A stretch of 10,641 bases of DNA, taken from NCBI GenBank assembly GCA_028691175.1, contig JAQUZU010000003.1, positions 1-10,641 of the forward strand. The letters are read 5' to 3'. A program made the position numbers and the translations under genes. The first letter of the stretch is position 1; each line of letters opens with the position of its first letter. Of the stretch, positions 1-6,697 are shown piece by piece. Below the pieces are notes generated by a model, which saw nothing but the letters and a program-made list of their open reading frames with translations, had not been told where the DNA came from and ran no database searches. This DNA is from Candidatus Kapaibacterium sp. Lineage in GTDB: Bacteria > Bacteroidota > Ignavibacteria > Kapaibacteriales > UBA2268.

Positions 1-1164
1 AGTGCCGCTCACAAACGCATTAATCGAAGGGCTGATGCGGAGTTTCAGCCCAAGAGCCGCTTTTGCGACCGGACCGCCCTTTGTTCCGCCGGCAGAAATT
101 TGCGCGAACGGCTGCAAAGTATTGGCGATTCTGAGCGCGGAGGGCGAGTATTTATAGGTAACTCCGTAGAAGAAATAATTCGGCTTCTGCTCGTAGCTCG
201 CGGTTTGCCCGAAAGTATTATACGTGAATTCCTGGTAGAAATTCTCCTCGCCGAACTCGACCCCGATTGCATGATCCTCGCTAACCTTATATAAAACCGA
301 AAGGTTACAGTCGTGGAAGAAACTCGAGTTGTCGTTCGGAATGTCGAGAGTTTTCATATTTGAATTGCCGATTTTGCTCCAAGAAATCTCGAACATCGAG
401 TCGTCGCGCTCTTTAAAACTCGGAGTATAAGCCGCCAAAGTCGGGAATTTGCTGTTCGTATTCTCCTCGTTGCGGAAATAGCTGAGCGGAAGTTGCGAAT
501 TATGCAGTAAATGCGGCGCACTTGCCGGCTCGTCGCTTGCAAGTTCGGGAGCGACTTCGGAAGTTGATTCCGCGCTATAAGTCGCACCCGAGTTTGCGAG
601 GTAATCATTTGAACTCAAATTCTCGTCGTCGCTCGCCGGAAAAGTCTCCATTTTCGAAGATTCGGTCGAAGAAATGACCGCGTTCGAAGTGGTGCGAGCA
701 GCGAAAATATTTGATTTAGAAGCAGAGTTTAATGAAATTTCAGTCCGTTTTGTGTCGTTCGAAGCGTGATTTTCGATCGAAGAAACAAGCGGATATACAG
801 TTTTTTGAGGTTTAGCAAGCGTGTCCGGAGTAGAATCCTGAAGTGAATAAATACCGTAAGCCGATAGAATTAAAGCAATTATAGACGCCGCAACTTTTGC
901 GGAACGAGTGCGTGCAAACCACAAAAGCGGACGCTTCTTCGAGCCGGGCGCGCTAAAGCCCATCGCCGAGAAAATCTGCGCCGTAGTCTCTGCCGGAACA
1001 TATACATCGCTTGCGTCGGCATTCAGCGCATCGCGCAGTTCAGTCTGCAAGCGCAACTCATCGCGAAGTTCCGCGTCTGCGGCAACGTCGGCAAAAAACT
1101 TGCCTTCCGAGCCTTTCGGCAGATTTCCCGAGAGATAATCGTCAATATATTTCGCTTTGTCCAT
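1..1164 (-). CDS. Anti-sigma-factor-like membrane protein with C-terminal outer-membrane beta-barrel-like region (3' end cut by window edge)
   Basis: The frame is open from the ATG at 1164 to base 1, giving 388 residues without a stop. Residues 6-47 (YIDDYLSGNLP...AADAELRDEL) resemble the cytoplasmic N-terminal region of anti-sigma factors that lack a zinc finger; no HxxxCxxC motif is present. One hydrophobic helix (about 89-108) follows a basic stretch (KKRPLLWFARTR), so the N-terminus is probably cytoplasmic. Residues 109-250 are rich in Ser, Thr, Ala and Glu and look like an extended periplasmic linker. From about 255 onward, alternating aromatic/polar strands (FFYGVTYKYSP; AKAALGLKLRISPSINAFV) look like outer-membrane beta-barrel strands. 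The start overlaps the sigma-factor stop by one base (TAATG), which supports a sigma/anti-sigma pair. Expected role: hold the sigma factor at the inner membrane and release it on an envelope signal. The barrel assignment comes from strand pattern only, and the C-terminus is not visible. Confidence 0.72.
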   Translation of the reverse strand, partial: MDKAKYIDDYLSGNLPKGSEGKFFADVAADAELRDELRLQTELRDALNADASDVYVPAETTAQIFSAMGFSAPGSKKRPLLWFARTRSAKVAASIIALILSAYGIYSLQDSTPDTLAKPQKTVYPLVSSIENHASNDTKRTEISLNSASKSNIFAARTTSNAVISSTESSKMETFPASDDENLSSNDYLANSGATYSAESTSEVAPELASDEPASAPHLLHNSQLPLSYFRNEENTNSKFPTLAAYTPSFKERDDSMFEISWSKIGNSNMKTLDIPNDNSSFFHDCNLSVLYKVSEDHAIGVEFGEENFYQEFTYNTFGQTASYEQKPNYFFYGVTYKYSPSALRIANTLQPFAQISAGGTKGGPVAKAALGLKLRISPSINAFVSGT

Positions 1165-1730
1165 TATTTATCGTCAGTTATGTAGTATTTTAGCATTTCT
1201 TTCAGTTTATCTTTGGCGCGCCAAATCAGAGTTTTGGTGTTTGCTTCGGTTTCGCCAATAATCGCAGCAATTTCTTTAATTTCATAGCCGTTATACTGTT
1301 TCAGCACGAACGGATCGCGCATTTTCGCAGGCAGCCGGGCTATTGCATTTTGCAAAAGCTGCATTTTTTCGTTATGTTCAATATCTTTCCAAATTCCGCT
1401 GTTGCCTGCCATGTAGTCTTCAAATCCAACGGTTTGAACTACTTTTTTATCGCGTAGAAAATTAAAACTCAGGTTTCGCAGCGTAACCATCAGATACGCA
1501 CCCGGATTGCCGGAAATCTGTCCGTCTTTCGCAGCTTTATAGAATTTCACGAAGCCTTCCTGAAAAACATCGCTTGCGTCGTCCGAATTGCCGAGAAATT
1601 TCAGGCAATAGCCGTAACCCTTGCGCGAATAGCGTGCGTAAAATTCTGCAACCGCCTTTTCTTCCATGGACTTATCGCGAAAGAACTCAACCAGCTCCGC
1701 GTCCTCCATATCTGCGAATTTGCCTTTCAT
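1164..1730 (-). CDS. ECF-type RNA polymerase sigma factor
   Basis: A protein of 188 residues, the usual size for an extracytoplasmic-function sigma-70 factor. It contains only the two ECF domains. Sigma-2 spans about 20-95, with DDASDVFQEGFVKFY at 50-64 (core-binding and -10 region helix) and the conserved stretch GAYLMVTLRNLSFNFLRDKK. Sigma-4 spans about 133-184, with LPAKMRDPFVLKQYNGYEIKEIA and a helix-turn-helix through ANTKTLIWRAKDKLKEML that would bind -35 DNA. The ATG at 1730 is preferred because it forms an ATGA overlap with the stop of the preceding lipoprotein gene; an in-frame TTG at 1742 lies further inside that gene. The gene lies between an exported beta-propeller lipoprotein and a membrane anti-sigma-like protein, so its activity is probably controlled from the envelope. 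Which genes it transcribes cannot be read from this window. Confidence 0.9.
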   Translation of the reverse strand: MKGKFADMEDAELVEFFRDKSMEEKAVAEFYARYSRKGYGYCLKFLGNSDDASDVFQEGFVKFYKAAKDGQISGNPGAYLMVTLRNLSFNFLRDKKVVQTVGFEDYMAGNSGIWKDIEHNEKMQLLQNAIARLPAKMRDPFVLKQYNGYEIKEIAAIIGETEANTKTLIWRAKDKLKEMLKYYITDDK

Positions 1731-2752
1731 CGCAAATACCAACGGAAAGATACGACGTTGCTAAAGAGGTATTGCGAAATAAAAGTGTGCAAATCGGCAG
1801 AATAAAGGTTGCCGCCGCTCTCGCCACCGGCGCGAACGATGTAGGCGAATTTGCCCGCCGCGTTAAATGCGTAATCGCTGCAGAAGTTGTCCGGAAGGCA
1901 ATTGTAGATAAATCCGGACTCGCTTTGCGTGCCGACCGGCTGCGCCACATAGCGGATATTGCCCTCTAAGTCGTTGAATGCCAAGTAGTTACTTCCTGCG
2001 GAGACTGCCGGATTGAACGCCGATAGTTCGCCGAGATCCGATGTCTCAATTGAAAAATCACTCATGGAAAATTTCGCGATTTTCGAGATTCCGCTTTGCA
2101 TCACTGCGAGGAAAATGCTTTTACCGTCCGGCGAGAATCGGATTCTGCCCGGCGCGAATGCAGACTGCGAAAGCAAGTCGCCCAGCGGATGAGTTTGCGT
2201 TTTGCCGGTGTTGCAGTCGTAGATGAAAATTTCACTGTCCGAGGCATAAGCCAGAATTGAACCGGCGGACGAAAAAGTCGGTTCGCATTTGCTCAAAGAT
2301 ATTGATTTCAAAGAACTTACGCTGAGGTCGGATAAATTCACAATCTCGGCGTGGGAGTCGCTTGCGAGCAGTGCAAATCTGCCGTCATACGATAGGTCGA
2401 GGAATTTCACATCGTCTAATTCGATTGATAGTGATGGAATTGTCGTCCTTTCCAAATTTTTCAGATCAAGCGAAACGAGTATGCGGTAACTGCCTAATTC
2501 TTTTAAAACCAAGATGTTACCGCTTCGCGAAAAGTTTGATACGCAAGCAACGCTGTCAAATAGCATTTCGAGGTTCGACCCGTCTGCGTAGATGCCGTAG
2601 AGCGTGGTTTTCGGTCCGTCGAAAGATTTCGAGAGGAAGATTATTTCCGGAACTGTACGTTCGCCTGTGCCGTCGCAATCGCCGTCGCATACGTTGCACG
2701 AGCTCAGCCCGATGGCAAGCAAGAGAATATTTAGTATATAAAATAACTTCAT
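1727..2752 (-). CDS. Lipoprotein with TolB/WD40-like beta-propeller repeats
   Basis: A protein of 341 residues. The start is the ATG at 2752: it begins a lipoprotein signal peptide (MKLFYILNILLLAIGLSSC) with lipobox LSSC and acylated Cys19. The frame is open 13 codons further upstream, but that extension would bury the signal peptide. A short AGG lies 7 bases before the ATG. The residue after the Cys is Asn, not the inner-membrane-retention Asp. After a short Cys/Asp-rich stretch (NVCDGDCDG), the protein has propeller-like repeats with recurrent strand-turn elements: LSYDGRFALLAS, FSSAGSILAYASDSE, FSPDGKSIFLAV, FNAAGKFAYIV. These match the PD40/TolB class of propeller, with about six blades. 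Such propellers usually bind proteins or ligands in the periplasm. Its stop overlaps the sigma-factor start (ATGA), so it may be the sensor or partner of the sigma/anti-sigma pair; that role is inferred from context. Confidence 0.8.
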   Translation of the reverse strand: MKLFYILNILLLAIGLSSCNVCDGDCDGTGERTVPEIIFLSKSFDGPKTTLYGIYADGSNLEMLFDSVACVSNFSRSGNILVLKELGSYRILVSLDLKNLERTTIPSLSIELDDVKFLDLSYDGRFALLASDSHAEIVNLSDLSVSSLKSISLSKCEPTFSSAGSILAYASDSEIFIYDCNTGKTQTHPLGDLLSQSAFAPGRIRFSPDGKSIFLAVMQSGISKIAKFSMSDFSIETSDLGELSAFNPAVSAGSNYLAFNDLEGNIRYVAQPVGTQSESGFIYNCLPDNFCSDYAFNAAGKFAYIVRAGGESGGNLYSADLHTFISQYLFSNVVSFRWYLR

Positions 2753-2771
2753 CTTTCGACCTATATAACAC

Positions 2772-2781
2772 GCCCGCGGGC
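2772..2781. other. 10-bp GC-only palindrome in the leader of the lipoprotein gene
   Basis: GCCCGCGGGC is perfectly self-complementary and stands out in an otherwise AT-rich 70-base gap. It lies 20-29 bases upstream of the lipoprotein ATG. No T-run follows on either strand, so it is not an intrinsic terminator. It could be a protein-binding site or chance. Confidence 0.3.
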
Positions 2782-2822
2782 AAAAAGTCACAAAAAAATT
2801 CGAAATTTTAAAATATAATTTA

Positions 2823-3413
2823 TTATAAAATTATAAAATTTGCGAGATGTTCGGCTTTTGTGAAATGTACGATGGATTTATCTGCGACTAATTGCTCGAC
2901 TGCACGTTTTGCGTCGTCGATAGCAATTCGATATTTATGACAAAAATGCCATAAATCAATTGCCTCGATCGATATTTCCATAAGAAGAAGTTGGGCAACA
3001 GTTAGTTTTTCTTTTTTCAGAAAGCGCTGCTTGATGGTATCCACGAGCAATTCCGCCTCGCGTCCGTTGATGTGGATAGTCGCAAAATAGTAATTATCGG
3101 TAGTAACCAGGTCGCAAATCGGGAAACCGCGTCCCTCCGGCACAAGTTGCAGCAGAAATTCGATGCTGACATAGTAGAGATCAGCGTCCGCGTCGCCCCA
3201 GAGGTCGTCCCAGACTTTTCGGTCGTTTTCCTTCAGCCATTCGAAAAATTTGATTTCGCGCTCCGGCAGGCGCACGAACAACTTTCCGCGGTAGTGTTCG
3301 CGGATAAAAAATGCCTTTTCCTGGTCGATTTGCCGGAAAATGTCTTCCGGAATAATTAGCGTGTTGCCGTCAATGTGTTGATCGAGTATAGCAATAATTT
3401 CTTCTTCGTTCAA
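2823..3413 (-). CDS. Uncharacterised 196-residue protein, TTG start
   Basis: I do not recognise a family. The protein is soluble-looking, with no signal peptide and no membrane helix. It is rich in acidic and aromatic residues, for example FFEWLKENDRKVWDDLWGDADADLYYVSIEFLLQLV at about 56-91. Its C-terminal half is predicted mostly helical (EKLTVAQLLLMEISIEAIDLWHFCHKYRIAIDDAKRAVEQLVADKSIVHF). No zinc-ligand cluster, P-loop or other catalytic motif is evident. The start is TTG: a stop codon lies in frame just upstream, and GGAGA sits 5 bases before the TTG. The next in-frame ATG is deep in the protein (LLLMEIS). It follows the TauE/SafE permease by 56 bases and precedes the lipoprotein-sigma cassette by 70 bases. 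I see no terminator in either gap, so read-through is possible. Expression as a real protein is likely from the ribosome-binding site and the uninterrupted length. Confidence 0.7.
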   Translation of the reverse strand: MNEEEIIAILDQHIDGNTLIIPEDIFRQIDQEKAFFIREHYRGKLFVRLPEREIKFFEWLKENDRKVWDDLWGDADADLYYVSIEFLLQLVPEGRGFPICDLVTTDNYYFATIHINGREAELLVDTIKQRFLKKEKLTVAQLLLMEISIEAIDLWHFCHKYRIAIDDAKRAVEQLVADKSIVHFTKAEHLANFIIL

Positions 3414-3418
3414 TTTCG

Positions 3419-3423
3419 TCTCC
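3419..3423 (-). promoter_or_regulatory. Shine-Dalgarno site that decides a TTG start
   Basis: GGAGA on the minus strand lies 5 bases before the TTG of the 196-residue protein. It is the only plausible ribosome-binding site there and supports TTG initiation. Confidence 0.6.
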
Positions 3424-3469
3424 GATTAATCAAAAAATACAAAACGAACGAACTACGAAAAAAGTGTAT

Positions 3470-4204
3470 TTAGCCTATTATTGCGAATGCAAGCGTGTTT
3501 ATGCCCATTAGCAAAAGAAAAATAAGGACAATTCGCTTGAATAATTTTTCGTTTACTTTGCCGGAAATGCGGATGCCGATTGCGGTGCCGACCAAAATTG
3601 CCGGAAGCGCAAACGCAAATGACCGGAAAACGTCCGGCGTCAGCATGTCCGCGAAGAAATACGACACGACTGTGCAAATGTTAATCAACATTGAATATAG
3701 CGAAAAGTTGCCGCGAATTTCGTTTTTGTTTTTGCCCTCGTTCGACATGAAGAGGATAATCGGCGGACCGCTCATCGAGAGGCTGCCGTTCAGCGTGCCG
3801 CTAAAAAAACCGGCGATGCTTTTTGCGAAGTTTTCATTGCGAAATCTCACGCGCTTGCCGGACATAAGCATAAGCGAGGTGCCGGAAATTAATATTCCTG
3901 CGACTATTCTAAGTGCGTCCGAGGATAAAGTTTTGATCAGATAAGCGCCGAACGGTGTGGCGACGACTGCGAAGAGAAGCATTACGCGGATTTCGCGGAA
4001 ATTTACTGCGCCACGAGCCGAGCGGAAAACCATGATGTTGATGATGACCGAGACTAAAACCAGTGTCGGGACGATTATGCTCGGCGAAATGAACAGCGCG
4101 AGCAGCGGAAACGCGACTAATGAGATTCCGAAGCCGGTTACGCCCTGCACCATCGACGAGAAAACCAGCACGATTGCAAGAATGACGAGTTCGTATATCG
4201 GCAT
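3470..4204 (-). CDS. TauE/SafE-family (DUF81) membrane permease
   Basis: A protein of 244 residues, made almost entirely of about 7-8 hydrophobic helices. Two related half-motifs typical of the TauE/SafE family are visible: VQGVTGFGISLVAFPLLAL near 19-37, and GFFSGTLNGSLSMSGPPIILF at 132-152 with the characteristic small-residue turns and SGPP. Family members are inner-membrane carriers; characterised ones export sulfite, sulfoacetate or related organosulfur anions. The substrate here is not determinable. The start ATG directly follows the stop of the nucleotidyltransferase gene (TAAATG). A GAGG sequence inside the end of that gene, 9 bases before the ATG, can serve as its ribosome-binding site. 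The two genes are therefore almost certainly co-transcribed. The length is normal and no frame damage is seen. Confidence 0.88.
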   Translation of the reverse strand: MPIYELVILAIVLVFSSMVQGVTGFGISLVAFPLLALFISPSIIVPTLVLVSVIINIMVFRSARGAVNFREIRVMLLFAVVATPFGAYLIKTLSSDALRIVAGILISGTSLMLMSGKRVRFRNENFAKSIAGFFSGTLNGSLSMSGPPIILFMSNEGKNKNEIRGNFSLYSMLINICTVVSYFFADMLTPDVFRSFAFALPAILVGTAIGIRISGKVNEKLFKRIVLIFLLLMGINTLAFAIIG

Positions 4205-4954
4205 TTATTCGTGCCTCATTTTGTGTAGCGAAGTTTCTGCGCGGCGGAGGTCTTCGAGGCAATTTACGCCCTGGAGTTCGTCGAAATCTGCAATATCGAA
4301 CGCATTGACGATTGCGCCGTTGCTCTTCAAGATGCCGATGATGTCCGTTAGGTAGTACTCATTTTGCTCGTTTGCGTTCGAGACGTACTTCAGCGAGAGG
4401 AAGAGCAGGCGGCTTTTCACGAGGTAAATGCCGGAGTTGATTTCTTTGATTTTGCGCTGCTCGTCGGTGGCGTCTTTGTGCTCGATGATTTCGTAAAATT
4501 TTCCGTCTTCGTCGCGGATAATGCGTCCGTAGCCGGTGGCGTCGTCGACTGTTGTCGTGAGCACCGAGAGGTCGGAATCGTTTTCGATGTGTTTGTTATA
4601 AAAGTTTGTCAGCGTCTCGGCGGTGATCAGCGGAACGTCGCCCGCAAGGATCAGTACGTCGCCGGTATAATCTTCGAAAAGCGTTTCCGCTTGCGCTACG
4701 GCGTGCCCGGTGCCGAGTTGCTCGCTCTGGACGCAGGTTTTCACTTCGGGGAAATTTTCGGCAAGATACGCGACGAGTTTTTCTTTTTGATGTCCGACTA
4801 CGACGACATTTCGCTTGCTCTGCATTTTATTAACGGTATCGAGGACGTAGTGAATCAGCGGTTTGCCGTCGAGCGGCGTCAGGACTTTCGGTAAGTCCGG
4901 GTTTTTCATTCGCTTGCCCTGTCCGGCAGCAAGAATTAGCGAAGCAGTTTCCAT
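4205..4954 (-). CDS. Single-domain GlmU-type nucleotidyltransferase (putative UDP-N-acetylglucosamine pyrophosphorylase)
   Basis: A protein of 249 residues with the full GlmU N-terminal Rossmann-like domain: LILAAGQGKRM at 6-16 and LPKVLTPLDGKPLI at 21-34 (nucleotide and phosphate binding), QLGTGHA at 79-85 (uridine binding), GDVPLI with Mg-ligand Asp106, GYGRIIRD at 141-148, EHKDA at 158-162, EINSGIY at 171-177, NEYYLTD at 198-204, and QGVN with Asn231 as the second metal ligand. The likely reaction is UTP plus a sugar-1-phosphate (GlcNAc-1-P in GlmU) giving UDP-sugar and pyrophosphate, in the cytoplasm, feeding peptidoglycan or LPS precursors. The left-handed beta-helix acetyltransferase domain of bifunctional GlmU (normally another 200 residues) is absent, and the gene ends cleanly at the permease start. 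The acetyltransferase may be encoded elsewhere, or the enzyme may act on another sugar phosphate. No strong Shine-Dalgarno sequence is seen. Confidence 0.85.
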   Translation of the reverse strand: METASLILAAGQGKRMKNPDLPKVLTPLDGKPLIHYVLDTVNKMQSKRNVVVVGHQKEKLVAYLAENFPEVKTCVQSEQLGTGHAVAQAETLFEDYTGDVLILAGDVPLITAETLTNFYNKHIENDSDLSVLTTTVDDATGYGRIIRDEDGKFYEIIEHKDATDEQRKIKEINSGIYLVKSRLLFLSLKYVSNANEQNEYYLTDIIGILKSNGAIVNAFDIADFDELQGVNCLEDLRRAETSLHKMRHE

Positions 4955-4990
4955 GTCATTCAGTCGAAAAATTTAACATATTTAAAAAAA

Positions 4991-5022
4991 CAAAATTACA
5001 AAAAAAAGCCGAGACTATCAAA
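4991..5022 (-). promoter_or_regulatory. Bacteroidota-type promoter for the nucleotidyltransferase-permease operon
   Basis: On the minus strand TTTG (5022-5019) and TAATTTTG (4998-4991) match the -33 TTTG and -7 TAnnTTTG boxes. Their centres are 26 bases apart, as the box names predict. The predicted start near 4987 leaves a leader of about 33 bases before the ATG at 4954. The TTTG box lies in the loop of the rny terminator hairpin. Confidence 0.55.
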
Positions 5023-5036
5023 TAATCCCGGCTTTT
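5001..5036 (-). terminator. Intrinsic terminator of rny
   Basis: On the minus strand, arms 5036-5023 (AAAAGCCGGGATTA) and 5017-5004 (TAGTCTCGGCTTTT) pair over 14 positions, including G-T wobbles. The loop is 5 bases (TTTGA), and a run of T (5007-5001) follows. It lies 18 bases after the rny stop codon. The flanking A and T runs could also give some termination on the other strand, but no plus-strand gene ends here. Confidence 0.85.
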
Positions 5037-5053
5037 GCGTGATAGATTGCATT

Positions 5054-6619
5054 TTATTTTGCGAGTGCAACGCTGCGGCGCTCGCGAATAACAACGACTT
5101 TGATTTGCCCCGGATATTCCATTTCGTTTTCGATGTGCTTAGCGATTTCATTTGCCATGTTGTCTGCAAATAGGTCATCGATTTTCTCCGGTTCTACGAT
5201 TACGCGGATTTCGCGTCCCGCCTGCATAGCGTAAGTTTTTGCTACACCGTCGAAACCGTTTGCGAGAGTCTCGAGTTTTTCGAGGCGTTTTACGTAATTT
5301 TCAAGTGATTCGCGACGTGCGCCCGGACGTGCTCCACTAATACTGTCCGCCGCCTGAATCAGGACAGCATACGGAGAATCAGCCTCCATATCCTCGTGGT
5401 GCGCGCCGATTGCATTTACTACGACGCGGTGCTCTTTATATTTTTTCGCGATATTCGCGCCAAGAAGTGCGTGCGGGCCTTCGATTGACTGCTCTACGCA
5501 CTTGCCGATATCGTGCAGCAAGCCGGCACGTTTTGCGATCATTGCGTCAAGCCCGAGCTCGGACGCCATAATTTCCGCTAAATATGCCACTTCGAGCGAG
5601 TGATTGAGCAGGTTTTGCCCATAGCTCGAGCGATATTTCATTCTGCCGATAAGTTTCAAAATCTCCGGATGAACGCTGTTCAAGCCGAGTTCGAGAACGG
5701 TAGTTTCGCCGCTGCGAATGATTTCTTCTTCGAGTTCCTTTTTGGTTTTCTCTACAATTTCTTCGATTCTCGCCGGATGGATTCTTCCGTCTGTCATTAA
5801 TTTTTCGAGTGATTTTTTCGCAACTTCGCGGCGGAACGGGTCGAAGCCGGAAATTACGACAGCCTCCGGCGTGTCGTCGATAATCAAATCGATGCCGGTT
5901 GCAGACTCAAATGCGCGGATATTGCGTCCTTCGCGTCCGATAATTCGGCCTTTCATTTCGTCGCTGTCGAGGTTAACGACGGAAACCGTCGTCTCGACAC
6001 TGTGGTCTGAGGCGGTTCGCTGAATGGCGTCTATTATGATGTTTCGCGCTTCTTTGTGTGCGTTGAGTTTTCCCTCGTCGCGCACAATTTTCATCATTTG
6101 AAGTGCGTCTTGCTTTGCGTCATCGATAAAAGCGTCGTAGAGGCTCTTTTTCGCCTCGTCTTTTGTCATTCCGCTGATTTTTTCCAATGTTTCGAGATGA
6201 CTCTTTACGACTTCGTCTGCTTTAGCGAGTTTTTCGTCGAGTTCTTTCTCTCGATTTTGAAGTTTGCTTGTCTCTTCGGCTAACTGTTTTTCTTGTTTTG
6301 CTAAAATTTCGGCTTTTGAATTTACTGAATCGGTTTTCGAACGCAGTTCCTTTTCGGCTTGCTGCATTTTTTGTTTTCTTTGTTGTGCTTCGTTTTCAAA
6401 TTCCTGTTTTTTCTTGTGCCATTCTTCTTTAACTTCGAGTAACTTTTCTTTTTTAATGTTTGAAGCGTCTTTTTCGGCATCTTTTAGCAATAACTTGGCA
6501 TTTTGTTCAGCCTCGCTAATCTTTTGATTAGCCATTTTACCGCCGATGAAGTATGCGAACGCAAATCCCGCGATCCACACAATAACTCCAACGATGATAA
6601 ATATTATACTGCTGCCCAT
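5054..6619 (-). CDS. rny: Ribonuclease Y (membrane-anchored endoribonuclease)
   Basis: A protein of 521 residues, the usual RNase Y length. It starts mRNA decay by endonucleolytic cleavage and acts at the inner face of the cytoplasmic membrane. Domains in order: N-terminal membrane helix at about 2-27 (SSIIFIIVGVIVWIAGFAFA); a long charged coiled coil at about 30-150, rich in K, E and Q; a KH RNA-binding domain at about 213-279 with GRIIGREGRNIRAFE at 224-238; and an HD domain with His340 (LLNHSLEVAYLAEI), the His369-Asp370 pair (GLLHDIGK) and AHHED at 406-410. The C-terminal region (RESLENYVKRLEKLE...GREIRVIVEPEKIDD) is also typical of the family. The ATG at 6619 is chosen over an in-frame upstream start at 6676: it begins the membrane helix and has GGAAGGA 10 bases upstream. 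The gene follows zapA and the 6S RNA gene and ends in a strong terminator. Confidence 0.97.
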   Translation of the reverse strand: MGSSIIFIIVGVIVWIAGFAFAYFIGGKMANQKISEAEQNAKLLLKDAEKDASNIKKEKLLEVKEEWHKKKQEFENEAQQRKQKMQQAEKELRSKTDSVNSKAEILAKQEKQLAEETSKLQNREKELDEKLAKADEVVKSHLETLEKISGMTKDEAKKSLYDAFIDDAKQDALQMMKIVRDEGKLNAHKEARNIIIDAIQRTASDHSVETTVSVVNLDSDEMKGRIIGREGRNIRAFESATGIDLIIDDTPEAVVISGFDPFRREVAKKSLEKLMTDGRIHPARIEEIVEKTKKELEEEIIRSGETTVLELGLNSVHPEILKLIGRMKYRSSYGQNLLNHSLEVAYLAEIMASELGLDAMIAKRAGLLHDIGKCVEQSIEGPHALLGANIAKKYKEHRVVVNAIGAHHEDMEADSPYAVLIQAADSISGARPGARRESLENYVKRLEKLETLANGFDGVAKTYAMQAGREIRVIVEPEKIDDLFADNMANEIAKHIENEMEYPGQIKVVVIRERRSVALAK

Positions 6620-6629
6620 TATTTTTGAT

Positions 6630-6636
6630 TCCTTCC
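6630..6636 (-). promoter_or_regulatory. Shine-Dalgarno site of rny
   Basis: GGAAGGA on the minus strand ends 10 bases before the ATG at 6619. It favours this start over the in-frame codon at 6676, which would add 19 residues from the 6S-rny spacer. Confidence 0.6.
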
Positions 6637-6697
6637 TGTTTTGTAAAGTCCGCAATGCTTGGGGCGACTTGCGCATGTATGTGATAAAGTAAGCATA

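Noticed and set aside
1731..1742. TTG start for the sigma factor four codons upstream of the ATG
   Set aside because: The ATG makes a standard ATGA overlap with the preceding stop, and the extra residues are not expected in ECF sigma factors.
2556..2783. 75-codon minus-strand frame overlapping the start of the lipoprotein gene
   Set aside because: It is Arg-rich and out of frame with the lipoprotein, whose signal peptide and lipobox are clear.
3957..4894. Long open frames on the plus strand opposite the permease and nucleotidyltransferase genes
   Set aside because: They are antisense to two genes with clear family motifs and have no motifs or ribosome-binding sites of their own.
6620..6676. 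Upstream in-frame start for rny adding 19 residues
   Set aside because: It would precede the membrane helix with a basic, unrelated stretch; the ATG at 6619 has a good ribosome-binding site and gives the normal family N-terminus.
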